42,705 nt of DNA from Deltaproteobacteria bacterium (GTDB lineage Bacteria; Desulfobacterota; DSM-4660; Desulfatiglandales; Desulfatiglandaceae). Location: NCBI GenBank assembly GCA_029933075.1, contig JAOZOW010000005.1, positions 5,008-47,712 of the forward strand, read 5' to 3'. Shown here one piece after another: positions 1-7,733 of this stretch. The notes below the pieces were generated by a model. That model ran no database searches. It worked only from the letters and a program-made list of their open reading frames with translations, and was not told the DNA's origin. The position numbers and the translations under genes were made by a program. Position 1 is the stretch's first letter, and each line of letters starts with the position of its first letter.

Positions 1-507
1 ATCAATGGCCATGCAGAGTTCATTGGGTATTTGAGTGATCTCCATATAATTGTATTTGCCGGTTGTGTCGTATTTAAAAGCGATTGTGACGAGATGTGCA
101 GCGCCAGTACTGTCCGTGTATCTATACTGATAGTCCTTGCCGGTGTTAGTGGTAGGACATGTAAGCCCTACCTGACTCAGGCCATAATAGTTAGGGGGAG
201 TGGTGGTGGTATCTCCTGTACAAAGATCATCAGATCCACCCGATGTATCTGCTTGACCGTCTGAACCTGTGTGATCCCCCAATATTTTCCCGGTCCGGTC
301 ATAGAAATTGAGGTAGGCGACCCTCCATTCATTGAGAAATTTTGAATAAACTTTTTTCTGCTCTGCGCTTCGCACAAGATCCTTACCTTTGACCACGGCC
401 CCAATGATAATGCCGATGATGATAAGCACGATGGCCATTTCGATCAGAGTAAATCCCTGCCCCCCTGAAAGAGATCCTCCCTGTGCTCTTTCTTCGCTTT
501 TCTCCAT
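1..507 (-). CDS. Type IV pilin-like / pseudopilin protein, 3' end outside window
   Basis: Open frame of 169 codons from an ATG at 507 running off the left edge of the window, so the C-terminus is missing. The N-terminus carries a class III prepilin signal: an 18-residue leader ending in Gly, then GFTLIEMAIVL, with Glu at position +5 of the mature protein and a hydrophobic stretch (IVLIIIGIIIGAVV) that forms the conserved N-terminal helix. The rest is a polar domain with two visible Cys residues and a Thr-rich, Gly/Asp-rich loop, as in minor pilins or type II secretion pseudopilins. AGGAGGGT lies just upstream of the ATG. A sigma-54-like promoter lies about 50 nt upstream. Whether it is a major pilin or a pseudopilin cannot be told from this fragment. 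Confidence 0.85.
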   Translation of the reverse strand, partial: MEKSEERAQGGSLSGGQGFTLIEMAIVLIIIGIIIGAVVKGKDLVRSAEQKKVYSKFLNEWRVAYLNFYDRTGKILGDHTGSDGQADTSGGSDDLCTGDTTTTPPNYYGLSQVGLTCPTTNTGKDYQYRYTDSTGAAHLVTIAFKYDTTGKYNYMEITQIPNELCMAID

Positions 508-558
508 ACCGTACCCTCCTTATCAAGAATCTATAATCTTATTCCACTCTAATTTTTT

Positions 559-572
559 GCAATTTCGATGCC
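559..572 (-). promoter_or_regulatory. Sigma-54-like promoter of the pilin-like gene
   Basis: On the minus strand the sequence reads AGGCATCGAAATTGCA. The -24 GG (571-572) and -12 GC (559-560) are separated by exactly 10 nt, and the TTGCA half is perfect; only the first T of TGGC is replaced by A. Initiation would fall near 547, giving a leader of about 40 nt with a strong ribosome site. Pilin genes in many Gram-negative bacteria are sigma-54 dependent, which fits. Confidence 0.6.
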
Positions 573-726
573 TAAAACACTATTTGATGTACCCATTTTT
601 GCCTCAATTAATTGAAACTGGGGAAATTAGCTGCAATTAATGGACAGCATCTTTTAACGAGCAAGGCCTCTCAACAGGTTGCCCGAGATTGGATCAACCG
701 ACGCGACATCGCAAACAGGTTATGAA

Positions 727-821
727 ATGTCAAGAATTCTGCGGTTTCTTCCTGAAATAGGGGCTATTTTTTATGGAGTATAGAACAAATAGGGCATAAG
801 ATGTCAAGAATTCCGCGGTTT
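727..821. repeat. Pair of 21-bp direct repeats, 74 bp apart
   Basis: ATGTCAAGAATTC(T/C)GCGGTTT occurs at 727-747 and again at 801-821 with a single difference. The copies are 74 bp apart start to start, about seven helical turns, in non-coding DNA between divergent genes. They could be binding sites of a dimeric regulator or a remnant of a small repeat family; the sequence does not decide. Confidence 0.65.
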
Positions 822-906
822 CCGTCATGATTGTGTCGAAAAAGCGCCCCTGGGGCCCTCGGAATGAAGTGTTCAGGATGACGATCTCTGAGGAAAATGA
901 ATTGGA

Positions 907-935
907 TTGATTTATAGGCGAAATCGGTTTATTTG
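907..935 (+). promoter_or_regulatory. Weak candidate sigma-70 promoter for plsB
   Basis: TTGATT at 907-912 and TATTTG at 930-935 with a 17-bp spacer. The -10 match is poor, so this is only a candidate; initiation would be near 942, giving a short leader before the ATG at 969. Confidence 0.25.
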
Positions 936-968
936 TTTCTGGATTCAAGAAGTGGTTAGGGATGGCAT

Positions 969-3515
969 ATGAATACCTTCCATGAAAAACCCTGTTTTGC
1001 CTGCGTGTTGGATCATAAACCCGGCTTCCTGCTTGGCGGGATTCTGTATCGCATATTCAAACGCTTCCACTTTGATGAAAGCATTGTCGAGGAGTTGAAG
1101 CGCCTCCGCAGGCAGGGGACGATTGTCTATGCCATGAAGTATCCGGGCCGCCTCGATTATCTTCTCTATCACTACCGTTACAGGACGAGCCGGCTGCCTT
1201 ATCCCAAGATCGCTTTCGGACTCAATATGCTCTGGGTCTTGCCTCTGAAACAGATCTTGAGGGTGCTGACATTCCACATCAAATACCTCTTTAAAAAGAA
1301 AAAACTTCCAAGCCCTTACAAAACCGGTTTCTTTAAAGAGGCGGTCATGAACGGTACTACCTGCCTCCTCCCCCTAATAGATCCAAAGGGCTTTGCAAGA
1401 CGTTTCATCTACCTGGAAAAAGACGCTCTCCAGTTCCTGCTCGAAACCCAGAAAGAGCTGGAAAGGCCCATTTATATCGTTCCCCAGCTTGTGCTCTACA
1501 AGAAAACCCCTGAAAAAGAACAGCCGACCCTTATGGATATTTTTTTCGGGTATCAGGATAACCCAGGGGTTTTCAGGAAAATCGGCATGTTCCTCAGGCA
1601 CCACCGCCATGCCTTTATCGACTTCGGGAAGCCGCTGGACCTGAAGGCCTATTTGGAAGGAGAAGTTGATGGGCGCCCGCTGGAAGAAATGACAAGAGAA
1701 GTAAGACAGGTCCTCATCGACCGTATAGACGTCCAGAAGCGGGTGATCTTGGGCCCCGTTATGAAAACCAGAGAGCAGCTCAAAGAAAGGGTCCTGGATG
1801 ACCCGGGGGTCATCAGGACCATCGAAAGTATGGCTGAAGACAATCCCAGGCGCATCCAACAACTCAGGAAAAAGGCGGGGGCGTATTTCGACGAAATTGC
1901 CGCTGATTACAACATAGCTTATATCCAGTTCTTCCAAATCGCCCTGACCTGGCTCTGGAATAAGCTCTTCCAGGGGATCGACGTCCTTCCGTCGGAAATC
2001 GCCATGGTGAGGGAGTGGGTCAGGAAGGGGCCTACTATTTACGTCCCCTCTCACAAAAGCCACATCGACTATTTGGTCCTCAATTATGTCCTCTATTTAA
2101 ACCATATGCATGTCCCGAGAATCGCTGCTGGAAAAAACCTCAGTTTCTGGCCAATGGGACACATATTCAGAAAATCCGGAGCCTTTTTCATCCGAAGATC
2201 CTTCAGGGGGGCAAAGCTTTATACCGCTGTTTTCGAGAGATATATCAAGGCCCTGCTTGAAGAGGGCCACCCCCTGGAATTCTTCATTGAAGGCGGGCGC
2301 AGCCGGAGCGGGAAGCTGATTCTGCCAAAACTGGGATTTCTCTCCATCCTGCTCCAGGCGCAAAAGGAAGGATTCTCCGAAGACCTCATATTTGTCCCCG
2401 CCTCAATTACGTATGACCGGATCCTGGAGGAAAAGGCCTACCTCAAGGAGCTGAGCGGGGGAAAGAAAGAAAAAGAAAGCTTCCGGCAGTTCATGAAAGC
2501 GCGGCATTTTCTAAGCAGAAAGTACGGGAGAATTTACATCCGCTTTGGCCAGCCCCTCAGTCTCAACGAATATCTGGCCCGCCACGAAGTGCCACGGGAT
2601 GAAGCGGCCCAGGAGCTCGCTTTTCATCTCATAAAATCCATCAATAAGGCTACGCTTGTCACCCCTCTGGCGCTGATAGCCACTGCTGTTCTCACCAAAC
2701 ACCGCCGGGGTTTTTATGAAAAGGAATTGATGGGGACAGCGGAAATTCTTCTCCGTTTTCTCAAAAATCATGGCATCCCCATGTCCGCAGCCCTCGAACC
2801 TTTAGACAAGGCGGTGGGGGAAACCATTTCGTACCTGATCAAGAACAGGGTGATGAATATCCTTGAGGATATAGGGGGCGAGGAAATATTTTACTATGTA
2901 GAGGAGGAGAAAAAGCCTGAACTGGAATATTACAAAAACAGCATCATTCATTGCTTTATCCCCCACGCGTTTGTGGCGCTGTCTCTTTTGAGGGGGAAAG
3001 AAGAGGTGGTTCCTGAACAACAGATCCTTTCCGACTATGCCTTCATGAAAAATCTGTTCAAGAACGAATTCATATTTGAGGAGATGCCGGACATTCAAGA
3101 GGAAGTCTCGAAACTGACCCGGTTCTTTCAAGATGCCGATTATATCGAAAGAGACACTGCAAACGGAGGATACAGGGTCACCAGGATTGGTTTCGAGGAG
3201 TTGCCTATCTGGGCCGCCCTGCCTAAGACATTTATTGAGTCTTACTGGATTGCAGCCCAGGCATTCATCCGCAAAGGGGATAAATCGCTCAAACAGGAAG
3301 ACCTTTTAAAAAACATGAATTATCTTGGGTTGAGATACCACAAACTGGGCCTCATTGAACATCGGGAATCAATCAATCAGCTCAGCTTCAAAAACGCGCT
3401 GCGGTATATCCAGAAGGAAGTCACCGAAGTCAGAGAAATTTCCCCGGACTCATCCCGTGAGAAGCTTTCAAGGCTTGGTGAAAGGCTGTATGAGTTATCA
3501 CATTACAGGTTCTGA
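969..3515 (+). CDS. plsB: Glycerol-3-phosphate 1-O-acyltransferase (PlsB type)
   Basis: Transfers an acyl group to sn-glycerol 3-phosphate to make lysophosphatidic acid, the first step of membrane phospholipid synthesis, at the inner membrane. All four acyltransferase blocks are visible in order: HKSHID (H-X4-D, about residues 361-366), GAFFIRRSFRG (about 405), FFIEGGRSRSGK (about 437) and VPASITYDR (about 476). Length 848 aa compares with 807 aa for E. coli PlsB. The N-terminal 250 residues resemble a second, degenerate acyltransferase domain: RLDYLL stands where H-X4-D would be, and FIDFGKPL mirrors YIRFGQPL of the catalytic domain, as in E. coli PlsB. The ATG at 969 has only a weak purine-rich ribosome site; another ATG at 962 is out of frame. 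It is a single-gene unit convergent with ppdK. Confidence 0.93.
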   Translation: MNTFHEKPCFACVLDHKPGFLLGGILYRIFKRFHFDESIVEELKRLRRQGTIVYAMKYPGRLDYLLYHYRYRTSRLPYPKIAFGLNMLWVLPLKQILRVLTFHIKYLFKKKKLPSPYKTGFFKEAVMNGTTCLLPLIDPKGFARRFIYLEKDALQFLLETQKELERPIYIVPQLVLYKKTPEKEQPTLMDIFFGYQDNPGVFRKIGMFLRHHRHAFIDFGKPLDLKAYLEGEVDGRPLEEMTREVRQVLIDRIDVQKRVILGPVMKTREQLKERVLDDPGVIRTIESMAEDNPRRIQQLRKKAGAYFDEIAADYNIAYIQFFQIALTWLWNKLFQGIDVLPSEIAMVREWVRKGPTIYVPSHKSHIDYLVLNYVLYLNHMHVPRIAAGKNLSFWPMGHIFRKSGAFFIRRSFRGAKLYTAVFERYIKALLEEGHPLEFFIEGGRSRSGKLILPKLGFLSILLQAQKEGFSEDLIFVPASITYDRILEEKAYLKELSGGKKEKESFRQFMKARHFLSRKYGRIYIRFGQPLSLNEYLARHEVPRDEAAQELAFHLIKSINKATLVTPLALIATAVLTKHRRGFYEKELMGTAEILLRFLKNHGIPMSAALEPLDKAVGETISYLIKNRVMNILEDIGGEEIFYYVEEEKKPELEYYKNSIIHCFIPHAFVALSLLRGKEEVVPEQQILSDYAFMKNLFKNEFIFEEMPDIQEEVSKLTRFFQDADYIERDTANGGYRVTRIGFEELPIWAALPKTFIESYWIAAQAFIRKGDKSLKQEDLLKNMNYLGLRYHKLGLIEHRESINQLSFKNALRYIQKEVTEVREISPDSSREKLSRLGERLYELSHYRF

Positions 3516-3591
3516 GAAATACAAAAAGCTCAGGGCTCAGTGACTTTGCCACTTCTGGCATCATGCCTCAGACCCAGATCCCGCGTTCCCC

Positions 3592-6387
3592 TCATGCGAT
3601 GCTGTACTCCGCCTCCTTGAGCTTGGCATGTGCCGCGGCAAGCCGTGCGATGGGGACCCTGGGCGGCGAGCAGGACACATAGGTCAGGCCCACATGGTGG
3701 CAAAAGCGGATGGCGTCCGGATGTCCCCCTTGCTCTCCACATATGCCGATCTTCATATCAGGCCTTGTCTTCCGCGCCCATTCAATGGTGATTATCATAA
3801 GCCGGCCCACCCCTTTGATATCCAGGATCTCGAATGGATTGTGTTGCAGGATGCCCCGTTCATTATAAAGAGGCAGAAATTTATTCTCCGCATCCTCCCT
3901 TGAGAATGAAAACGTGGCCTGGGTGAGGTCATTGGTTCCGAAGGAGATGAATTCCGCAAGCTCGGCAATCCGCCCGGCCCGCATGCAGGCCCTCACCACT
4001 TCCACCATGGTCCCGAACTTATAAGAGACTTTGAGCCCATACTTTTTCTCCACCTCTTTGTGAATGGTGGTCACATATTTATGGACCCACTTGAGCTCCT
4101 GAAGCGTGCACACCTGGGGAACCATGATCTCCGGCTGCACATCGACCTTTTCTTTGATGCACTCCGCGGCCGCCTCCAGGATGGCCCTGATCTGCATGGA
4201 ATAAATCTCCGGATACGTAATCCCAAGCCTCACCCCTCTGTGCCCTAACATGGGGTTGGTTTCCGCTAATGCTTTGACTTTCTGGAGCATTGCCTCCTTG
4301 GAGGCGATAAGGTTCTCGGCTGTCTGCTTGTTTTTCAATTCTTCGAGCCCTTTTGTGATCATCTCAAGGTTGTGGGCGTATCGATCATGAAGCTCAGGGG
4401 CCAGGAGCTTCAGGGTGTCGGGAAGATCCTCCATCCCTTCCACCGTATCCCTCAATTTTTTGAGATGGTTGATCTCCCACTGCAATTCATCTTCGGATGG
4501 CAGAAACTCATGGATGGGCGGATCCAGAAGGCGAATGGTAACGGGCAGACCATCCATGATCCTGAAAATCTCCTTAAAATCTTCCTTCTGTATAGGGAGC
4601 AATCGATTCAAAGATTTCTCCCTTTCTTTCTCGTTTTCAGCCAGGATCATTTCCTGCACAACGGGCAGGCGCTCGGGTTGATTGAACATCCGCTCCGTCC
4701 GGCAAAGCCCGATCCCCACCGCACCATATTTGCGGGCCTTGTTCACGGCTTCAGGCTCTTCCGCATTGGCCATGATCTTCAGAGTGCTGATGTCATCGGC
4801 CCACTCCAGCAATACCAAAAGGTCCTCCACGAACTCCGGCTCAACCGTGGGAACCATACCCTGATAGACATTGCCGGTGCTGCCATCAATGGTAATCATG
4901 TCCCCCTCCCGGAGTGTCATACCGGAGATAACCGCCTCTTTGGCAAGGTGGTTGATCATGATATCTTCACATCCCGAGACGCATGGTTTGCCCATGCTCC
5001 TGGCCACAACAGCCGCATGGGAGGTCTTGCCCCCTCTGCTTGTCAGGATTCCCTGGGACGCGAAAAACCCGTGAATATCATCCGGCTTGGTCTCCTCCCT
5101 GACCAGTATCACCTTTTCGCCTAATTTCCCCTTGCTCTCGGCCCGATCAGCATCAAATACGATCCTGCCGGATGCTGCCCCCGGAGAAGCAGGGATGCCC
5201 TGCGCCAGCACTTCCACTTTGGCCTTAGGGTCCAGCCGGGGATGGAGCAACTGGGCAAGCATTTCCGGCTGAATCCTCAAAATTGCCTCCTCCTCCGTTA
5301 TAAGCCCCTCATTGACCATGTCTATGGAGGTCTTTATGAAAGCAGCGGCGTTCATTTTACCGTTTCGGGTCTGGAGACAGTAAAGCTTCCCTTTTTCAAT
5401 GGTGAATTCAAAATCCTGGACCTCTCTATAATAGTTCTCAAGGGTATGCCTGAGATCCTCCAGCTCCCTGTATACCTTCGGCATATCCTTTCGGAGCTCC
5501 CTGACTGGCTTTGGGGTCCTGATTCCGGCAACCACATCTTCGCCCTGGGCATTGATCATATATTCTCCGAAAAGCCTGTTTTCCCCCGTGCCGGGGTTCC
5601 GGGTAAAGGCTACGCCTGTGGCGCTGTCCTCCCCCATATTTCCGAAAACCATGGTGCAGATGTTGACTGCCGTCCCATTGGCCATCTCCTTGGTGATCTT
5701 GAATTCCTTGCGGTAATCCACGGCTCGCTTCCCCATCCATGACCTGAACACCGCCTCCACGGCCAACTCTAACTGGACATAAGGATCTTGGGGGAATGGC
5801 TTTCTGGTCTTCTTCTTGACCGCATCCAGGAACTGCCCACACGCCTCCCTTAGGGCGTCTGCGTTTAAATCAGTATCAACTTCTGCTTTATATTTCTTCT
5901 TTATCTTGTTAAAAATACGATTAAAATATTCATCTTCCATCCCAAGCGCTACTGAGCCGAACAGTTGAATCAGGCGTCGGTAGGCATCGTAGACGAACCT
6001 CTCGTTCTTGGTTTGTCTGATAAGCCCCTTGAGCGTATCGTCATTGAGGCCGAGGTTCAAAATCGTATCCATCATGCCCGGCATGGAGATGGCGGCACCC
6101 GATCTAACCGAGACGAGCAACGGGTTCTTTGAATCGCCGAAACCTTTCCCGGTTTTCTTTTCCAGGGCTACCATGGCCTCCCTTATCTGGCTCATCAATT
6201 CCGAAGAAAGCCCTTTACCTTTCTGGGCAAGGTAAGACAGGCACGCCTCTGTGGTGATCACGAAACCGGGAGGAACCGGCAGTCCTATCTGGGTCATCTC
6301 ACACAGATTCGCGCCCTTCCCTCCCAGGAGCTTCTTGTTCTTCCCATCTCCTTCTTCAAAAGAGTAGACATATTTTTTAGGTCCCAT
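3592..6387 (-). CDS. ppdK: Pyruvate, phosphate dikinase
   Basis: Interconverts pyruvate + ATP + Pi and phosphoenolpyruvate + AMP + PPi in the cytoplasm; in an organism assimilating acetyl-CoA-derived carbon it feeds gluconeogenesis. The 931-aa protein has the family order: N-terminal ATP-grasp domain (GGKGANL near residue 23), the central swivelling phosphohistidine domain (SRGGKTSHAAVVAR, with the catalytic His near residue 460), and the C-terminal TIM barrel ending with GICGEQGGHP, where Cys near residue 883 is the expected general acid. Length is close to the roughly 870-900 aa norm. The ATG at 6387 follows GGGAAAGGGGAAGACC, and the upstream 62-codon gene overlaps it by 11 nt, so translation is probably coupled. 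Confidence 0.96.
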   Translation of the reverse strand: MGPKKYVYSFEEGDGKNKKLLGGKGANLCEMTQIGLPVPPGFVITTEACLSYLAQKGKGLSSELMSQIREAMVALEKKTGKGFGDSKNPLLVSVRSGAAISMPGMMDTILNLGLNDDTLKGLIRQTKNERFVYDAYRRLIQLFGSVALGMEDEYFNRIFNKIKKKYKAEVDTDLNADALREACGQFLDAVKKKTRKPFPQDPYVQLELAVEAVFRSWMGKRAVDYRKEFKITKEMANGTAVNICTMVFGNMGEDSATGVAFTRNPGTGENRLFGEYMINAQGEDVVAGIRTPKPVRELRKDMPKVYRELEDLRHTLENYYREVQDFEFTIEKGKLYCLQTRNGKMNAAAFIKTSIDMVNEGLITEEEAILRIQPEMLAQLLHPRLDPKAKVEVLAQGIPASPGAASGRIVFDADRAESKGKLGEKVILVREETKPDDIHGFFASQGILTSRGGKTSHAAVVARSMGKPCVSGCEDIMINHLAKEAVISGMTLREGDMITIDGSTGNVYQGMVPTVEPEFVEDLLVLLEWADDISTLKIMANAEEPEAVNKARKYGAVGIGLCRTERMFNQPERLPVVQEMILAENEKEREKSLNRLLPIQKEDFKEIFRIMDGLPVTIRLLDPPIHEFLPSEDELQWEINHLKKLRDTVEGMEDLPDTLKLLAPELHDRYAHNLEMITKGLEELKNKQTAENLIASKEAMLQKVKALAETNPMLGHRGVRLGITYPEIYSMQIRAILEAAAECIKEKVDVQPEIMVPQVCTLQELKWVHKYVTTIHKEVEKKYGLKVSYKFGTMVEVVRACMRAGRIAELAEFISFGTNDLTQATFSFSREDAENKFLPLYNERGILQHNPFEILDIKGVGRLMIITIEWARKTRPDMKIGICGEQGGHPDAIRFCHHVGLTYVSCSPPRVPIARLAAAHAKLKEAEYSIA

Positions 6388-6565
6388 GGTCTTCCCCTTT
6401 CCCCCGTTTTCTCAGGAACTCAAAAAGATAGGCAAGGCCCAACATAATCGCGGCCAGCCCCAAGACCTTTACATACACAACCTTTCCGAAAAATATCCGG
6501 GTAGCCAGAAAGGCGAACAGGGTTGACAGCCCCACCCGTATGACAAAGATTCCATACTTCCCCAT
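6377..6565 (-). CDS. Small two-helix membrane protein, unknown function
   Basis: A 62-aa ORF with ATG at 6565 and stop overlapping the ppdK start by 11 nt. Two hydrophobic segments, about residues 5-25 and 30-50, are followed by a charged tail (EFLRKRGKGEDHG), suggesting a small inner-membrane hairpin protein. I do not recognise the family. It lies between a 116-aa unknown gene and ppdK on the same strand. The 11-nt overlap with ppdK and membrane-like composition support it being real despite its length. Confidence 0.6.
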   Translation of the reverse strand: MGKYGIFVIRVGLSTLFAFLATRIFFGKVVYVKVLGLAAIMLGLAYLFEFLRKRGKGEDHGT

Positions 6566-6638
6566 GCCTTTTTTACCCCCCGGAGTATGTCCTTCCAGGA
6601 CATTTCAGCTCTTTGAAAATATTCAACCTCAGAATATA

Positions 6639-6989
6639 TCATCCGGGCACAGGCTTTTTGCCTTGGGGTTTTCTGAAGGGAATCACTCTACCTCCCTCCT
6701 GATCTTTCCTCCCCCGACCCGGTTCTTTTTCATCGGTGTATCCATCCTGTTGAAATGCCACCCGTCTCACCTCTTCCAGCCTGACCGCCTTGCCGCCCAT
6801 GGTAAAGGGAGTGCCGTCAATATATTCCTCCCGGAGGATCCATGTAACCGGTTGCACCGGAAGAGTGAGGATCAGGAGCAGCACCTGATACCATCCCTTT
6901 TTGACATCCGGCTCAATGGCCTCTATGCGGGCAAACACGGCAGGTTGCTCCTCGTAGTAAATGAGAACCACATCACCAATATGTCGCAT
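6639..6989 (-). CDS. Conserved hypothetical protein, soluble, 116 aa
   Basis: Starts with MRHIGDVVLIYYEEQP at an ATG preceded by CAGGAG at 7 nt, a good ribosome site. The first 80 residues look like a compact beta-rich fold, with GWYQVLLLILTLPVQPVTWILREEYIDG as a core; the last 30 residues are highly charged and probably disordered. The opening and the WILREEYI motif recall a small family I associate with sulfate-reducing deltaproteobacteria, but I know no function for it. It sits between fmdB-like and the 62-aa membrane gene in a leftward group ending in ppdK. Confidence 0.7.
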   Translation of the reverse strand: MRHIGDVVLIYYEEQPAVFARIEAIEPDVKKGWYQVLLLILTLPVQPVTWILREEYIDGTPFTMGGKAVRLEEVRRVAFQQDGYTDEKEPGRGRKDQEGGRVIPFRKPQGKKPVPG

Positions 6990-7092
6990 GGTTCAGCTCC
7001 TGATTTCAGCCCTATTGGTATAAATCTCTTGCTAACCTCATTAAATCCTTGTGGAATTTTTCATGTTTCAGGGCACGAAGTCCGGGCGATTT

Positions 7093-7434
7093 TCAATCGC
7101 TCTCATCAAAGACACTGCCCGGATTGGTCCGTAGCTTGTCCAGTTTTGCTTCAAAACCACTCCCCAGGTCCACGCCCAGCTCTTGGGCCCGTTTCTTGGC
7201 GTGAAGCCCGATGTTGCGTGTGTCCTTATAAAAACTATCACTTTTGGGCGCCTTCGGGTCATACGCTTCCAATCGTGCGCTCTCCGACACATGGTAAACC
7301 ACCCTGGAAATCAGCTTTTTCAGGTTCCCGTTTCCGCACTCCGGGCACCGAAGCCGACTTTCGTCGTCCAGCTTCATCACCAGGGACTGAAATTGCGCCC
7401 GGCAGGCGCGGCATTCATACTCGTAAATGGGCAT
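7093..7434 (-). CDS. FmdB-family zinc-ribbon protein
   Basis: 113 aa beginning MPIYEYEC, the hallmark of the FmdB/CxxC putative regulatory family, with two knuckles (CRAC near residue 10 and CPEC near residue 33) that should bind one zinc. The C-terminal half is polar and probably disordered. The ATG at 7434 is chosen over an in-frame TTG at 7440 because GGAGGAG lies 8 nt before the ATG but only 2 nt before the TTG. Members of the family were first linked to formamidase and amidase gene regulation; no specific target is evident here. A promoter-like sequence lies 50-80 nt upstream. Confidence 0.85.
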   Translation of the reverse strand: MPIYEYECRACRAQFQSLVMKLDDESRLRCPECGNGNLKKLISRVVYHVSESARLEAYDPKAPKSDSFYKDTRNIGLHAKKRAQELGVDLGSGFEAKLDKLRTNPGSVFDESD

Positions 7435-7487
7435 GGCCAAGTCTCCTCCATGCTGCTTTCTCGAGATTCTGGACAGGGATATATAAT

Positions 7488-7516
7488 TTTATATCAGACA
7501 TATCCCTATTGGGCAA
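7488..7516 (-). promoter_or_regulatory. Sigma-70-like promoter for the FmdB-like gene
   Basis: On the minus strand TTGCCC (7511-7516) and TATAAA (7488-7493) are separated by exactly 17 bp, giving initiation near 7481 and a leader of about 47 nt before the ATG at 7434. Confidence 0.55.
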
Positions 7517-7632
7517 TACGAATCGGCGGAGGATTCCAGTATGCCGGGGAAGCCCTGTCTCTTCCCGCAAAAATTCCTTGACCCCCGCCGGGTTTCTATG
7601 GCATGTAACCTATTTCACAAGGGCTCCGCAGT

Positions 7633-7647
7633 TGGCACATCCATTGC
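7633..7647 (+). promoter_or_regulatory. Sigma-54 promoter of module A (hdrA1 operon)
   Basis: TGGCAC at 7633-7638, five bases, then TTGC at 7644-7647: the canonical TGGCAC-N5-TTGC pattern with GG and GC exactly 10 nt apart. Initiation would be near 7659, about 75 nt before the hdrA1 ATG. An NtrC-type activator gene lies downstream at 20734. Confidence 0.75.
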
Positions 7648-7733
7648 CTACCGACTGTGCTCCCGATAACAAACATTTCTTCCCGGCAATTAAGCCCGAT
7701 ATTTATTCAAAATCGCAGGGAGATTAGCAACTT

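Larger units (their letters stand above)
508..968. other. Divergent intergenic region, pilin-like gene / plsB
   Basis: No convincing gene. The stretch holds the ribosome site and sigma-54-like promoter of the leftward pilin-like gene, a pair of 21-bp near-identical direct repeats, a short AT-rich hairpin at 755-769, and a weak candidate promoter for plsB near 907-935. Confidence 0.6.
7435..7733. other. Divergent intergenic region fmdB-like / hdrA1
   Basis: About 300 bp without a gene. It carries a sigma-70-like promoter facing left toward the FmdB-like gene and a sigma-54 promoter facing right toward hdrA1. A TAACAAA sequence at 7667-7673, just after the sigma-54 site, matches a motif repeated upstream of the second sigma-54 promoter at 22361. 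Confidence 0.6.

Noticed and set aside
755-769. AT-rich hairpin followed by Ts as a terminator
   Set aside because: Six-bp stem of mostly A-T pairs in a region with no plus-strand gene upstream to terminate.
6540-7727. 395-codon plus-strand ORF opposite the fmdB-like gene and its neighbours
   Set aside because: It lacks recognisable domains and its translation is rich in Pro, His and Cys in an unstructured way. The minus strand carries a clear FmdB zinc ribbon and genes with good ribosome sites.
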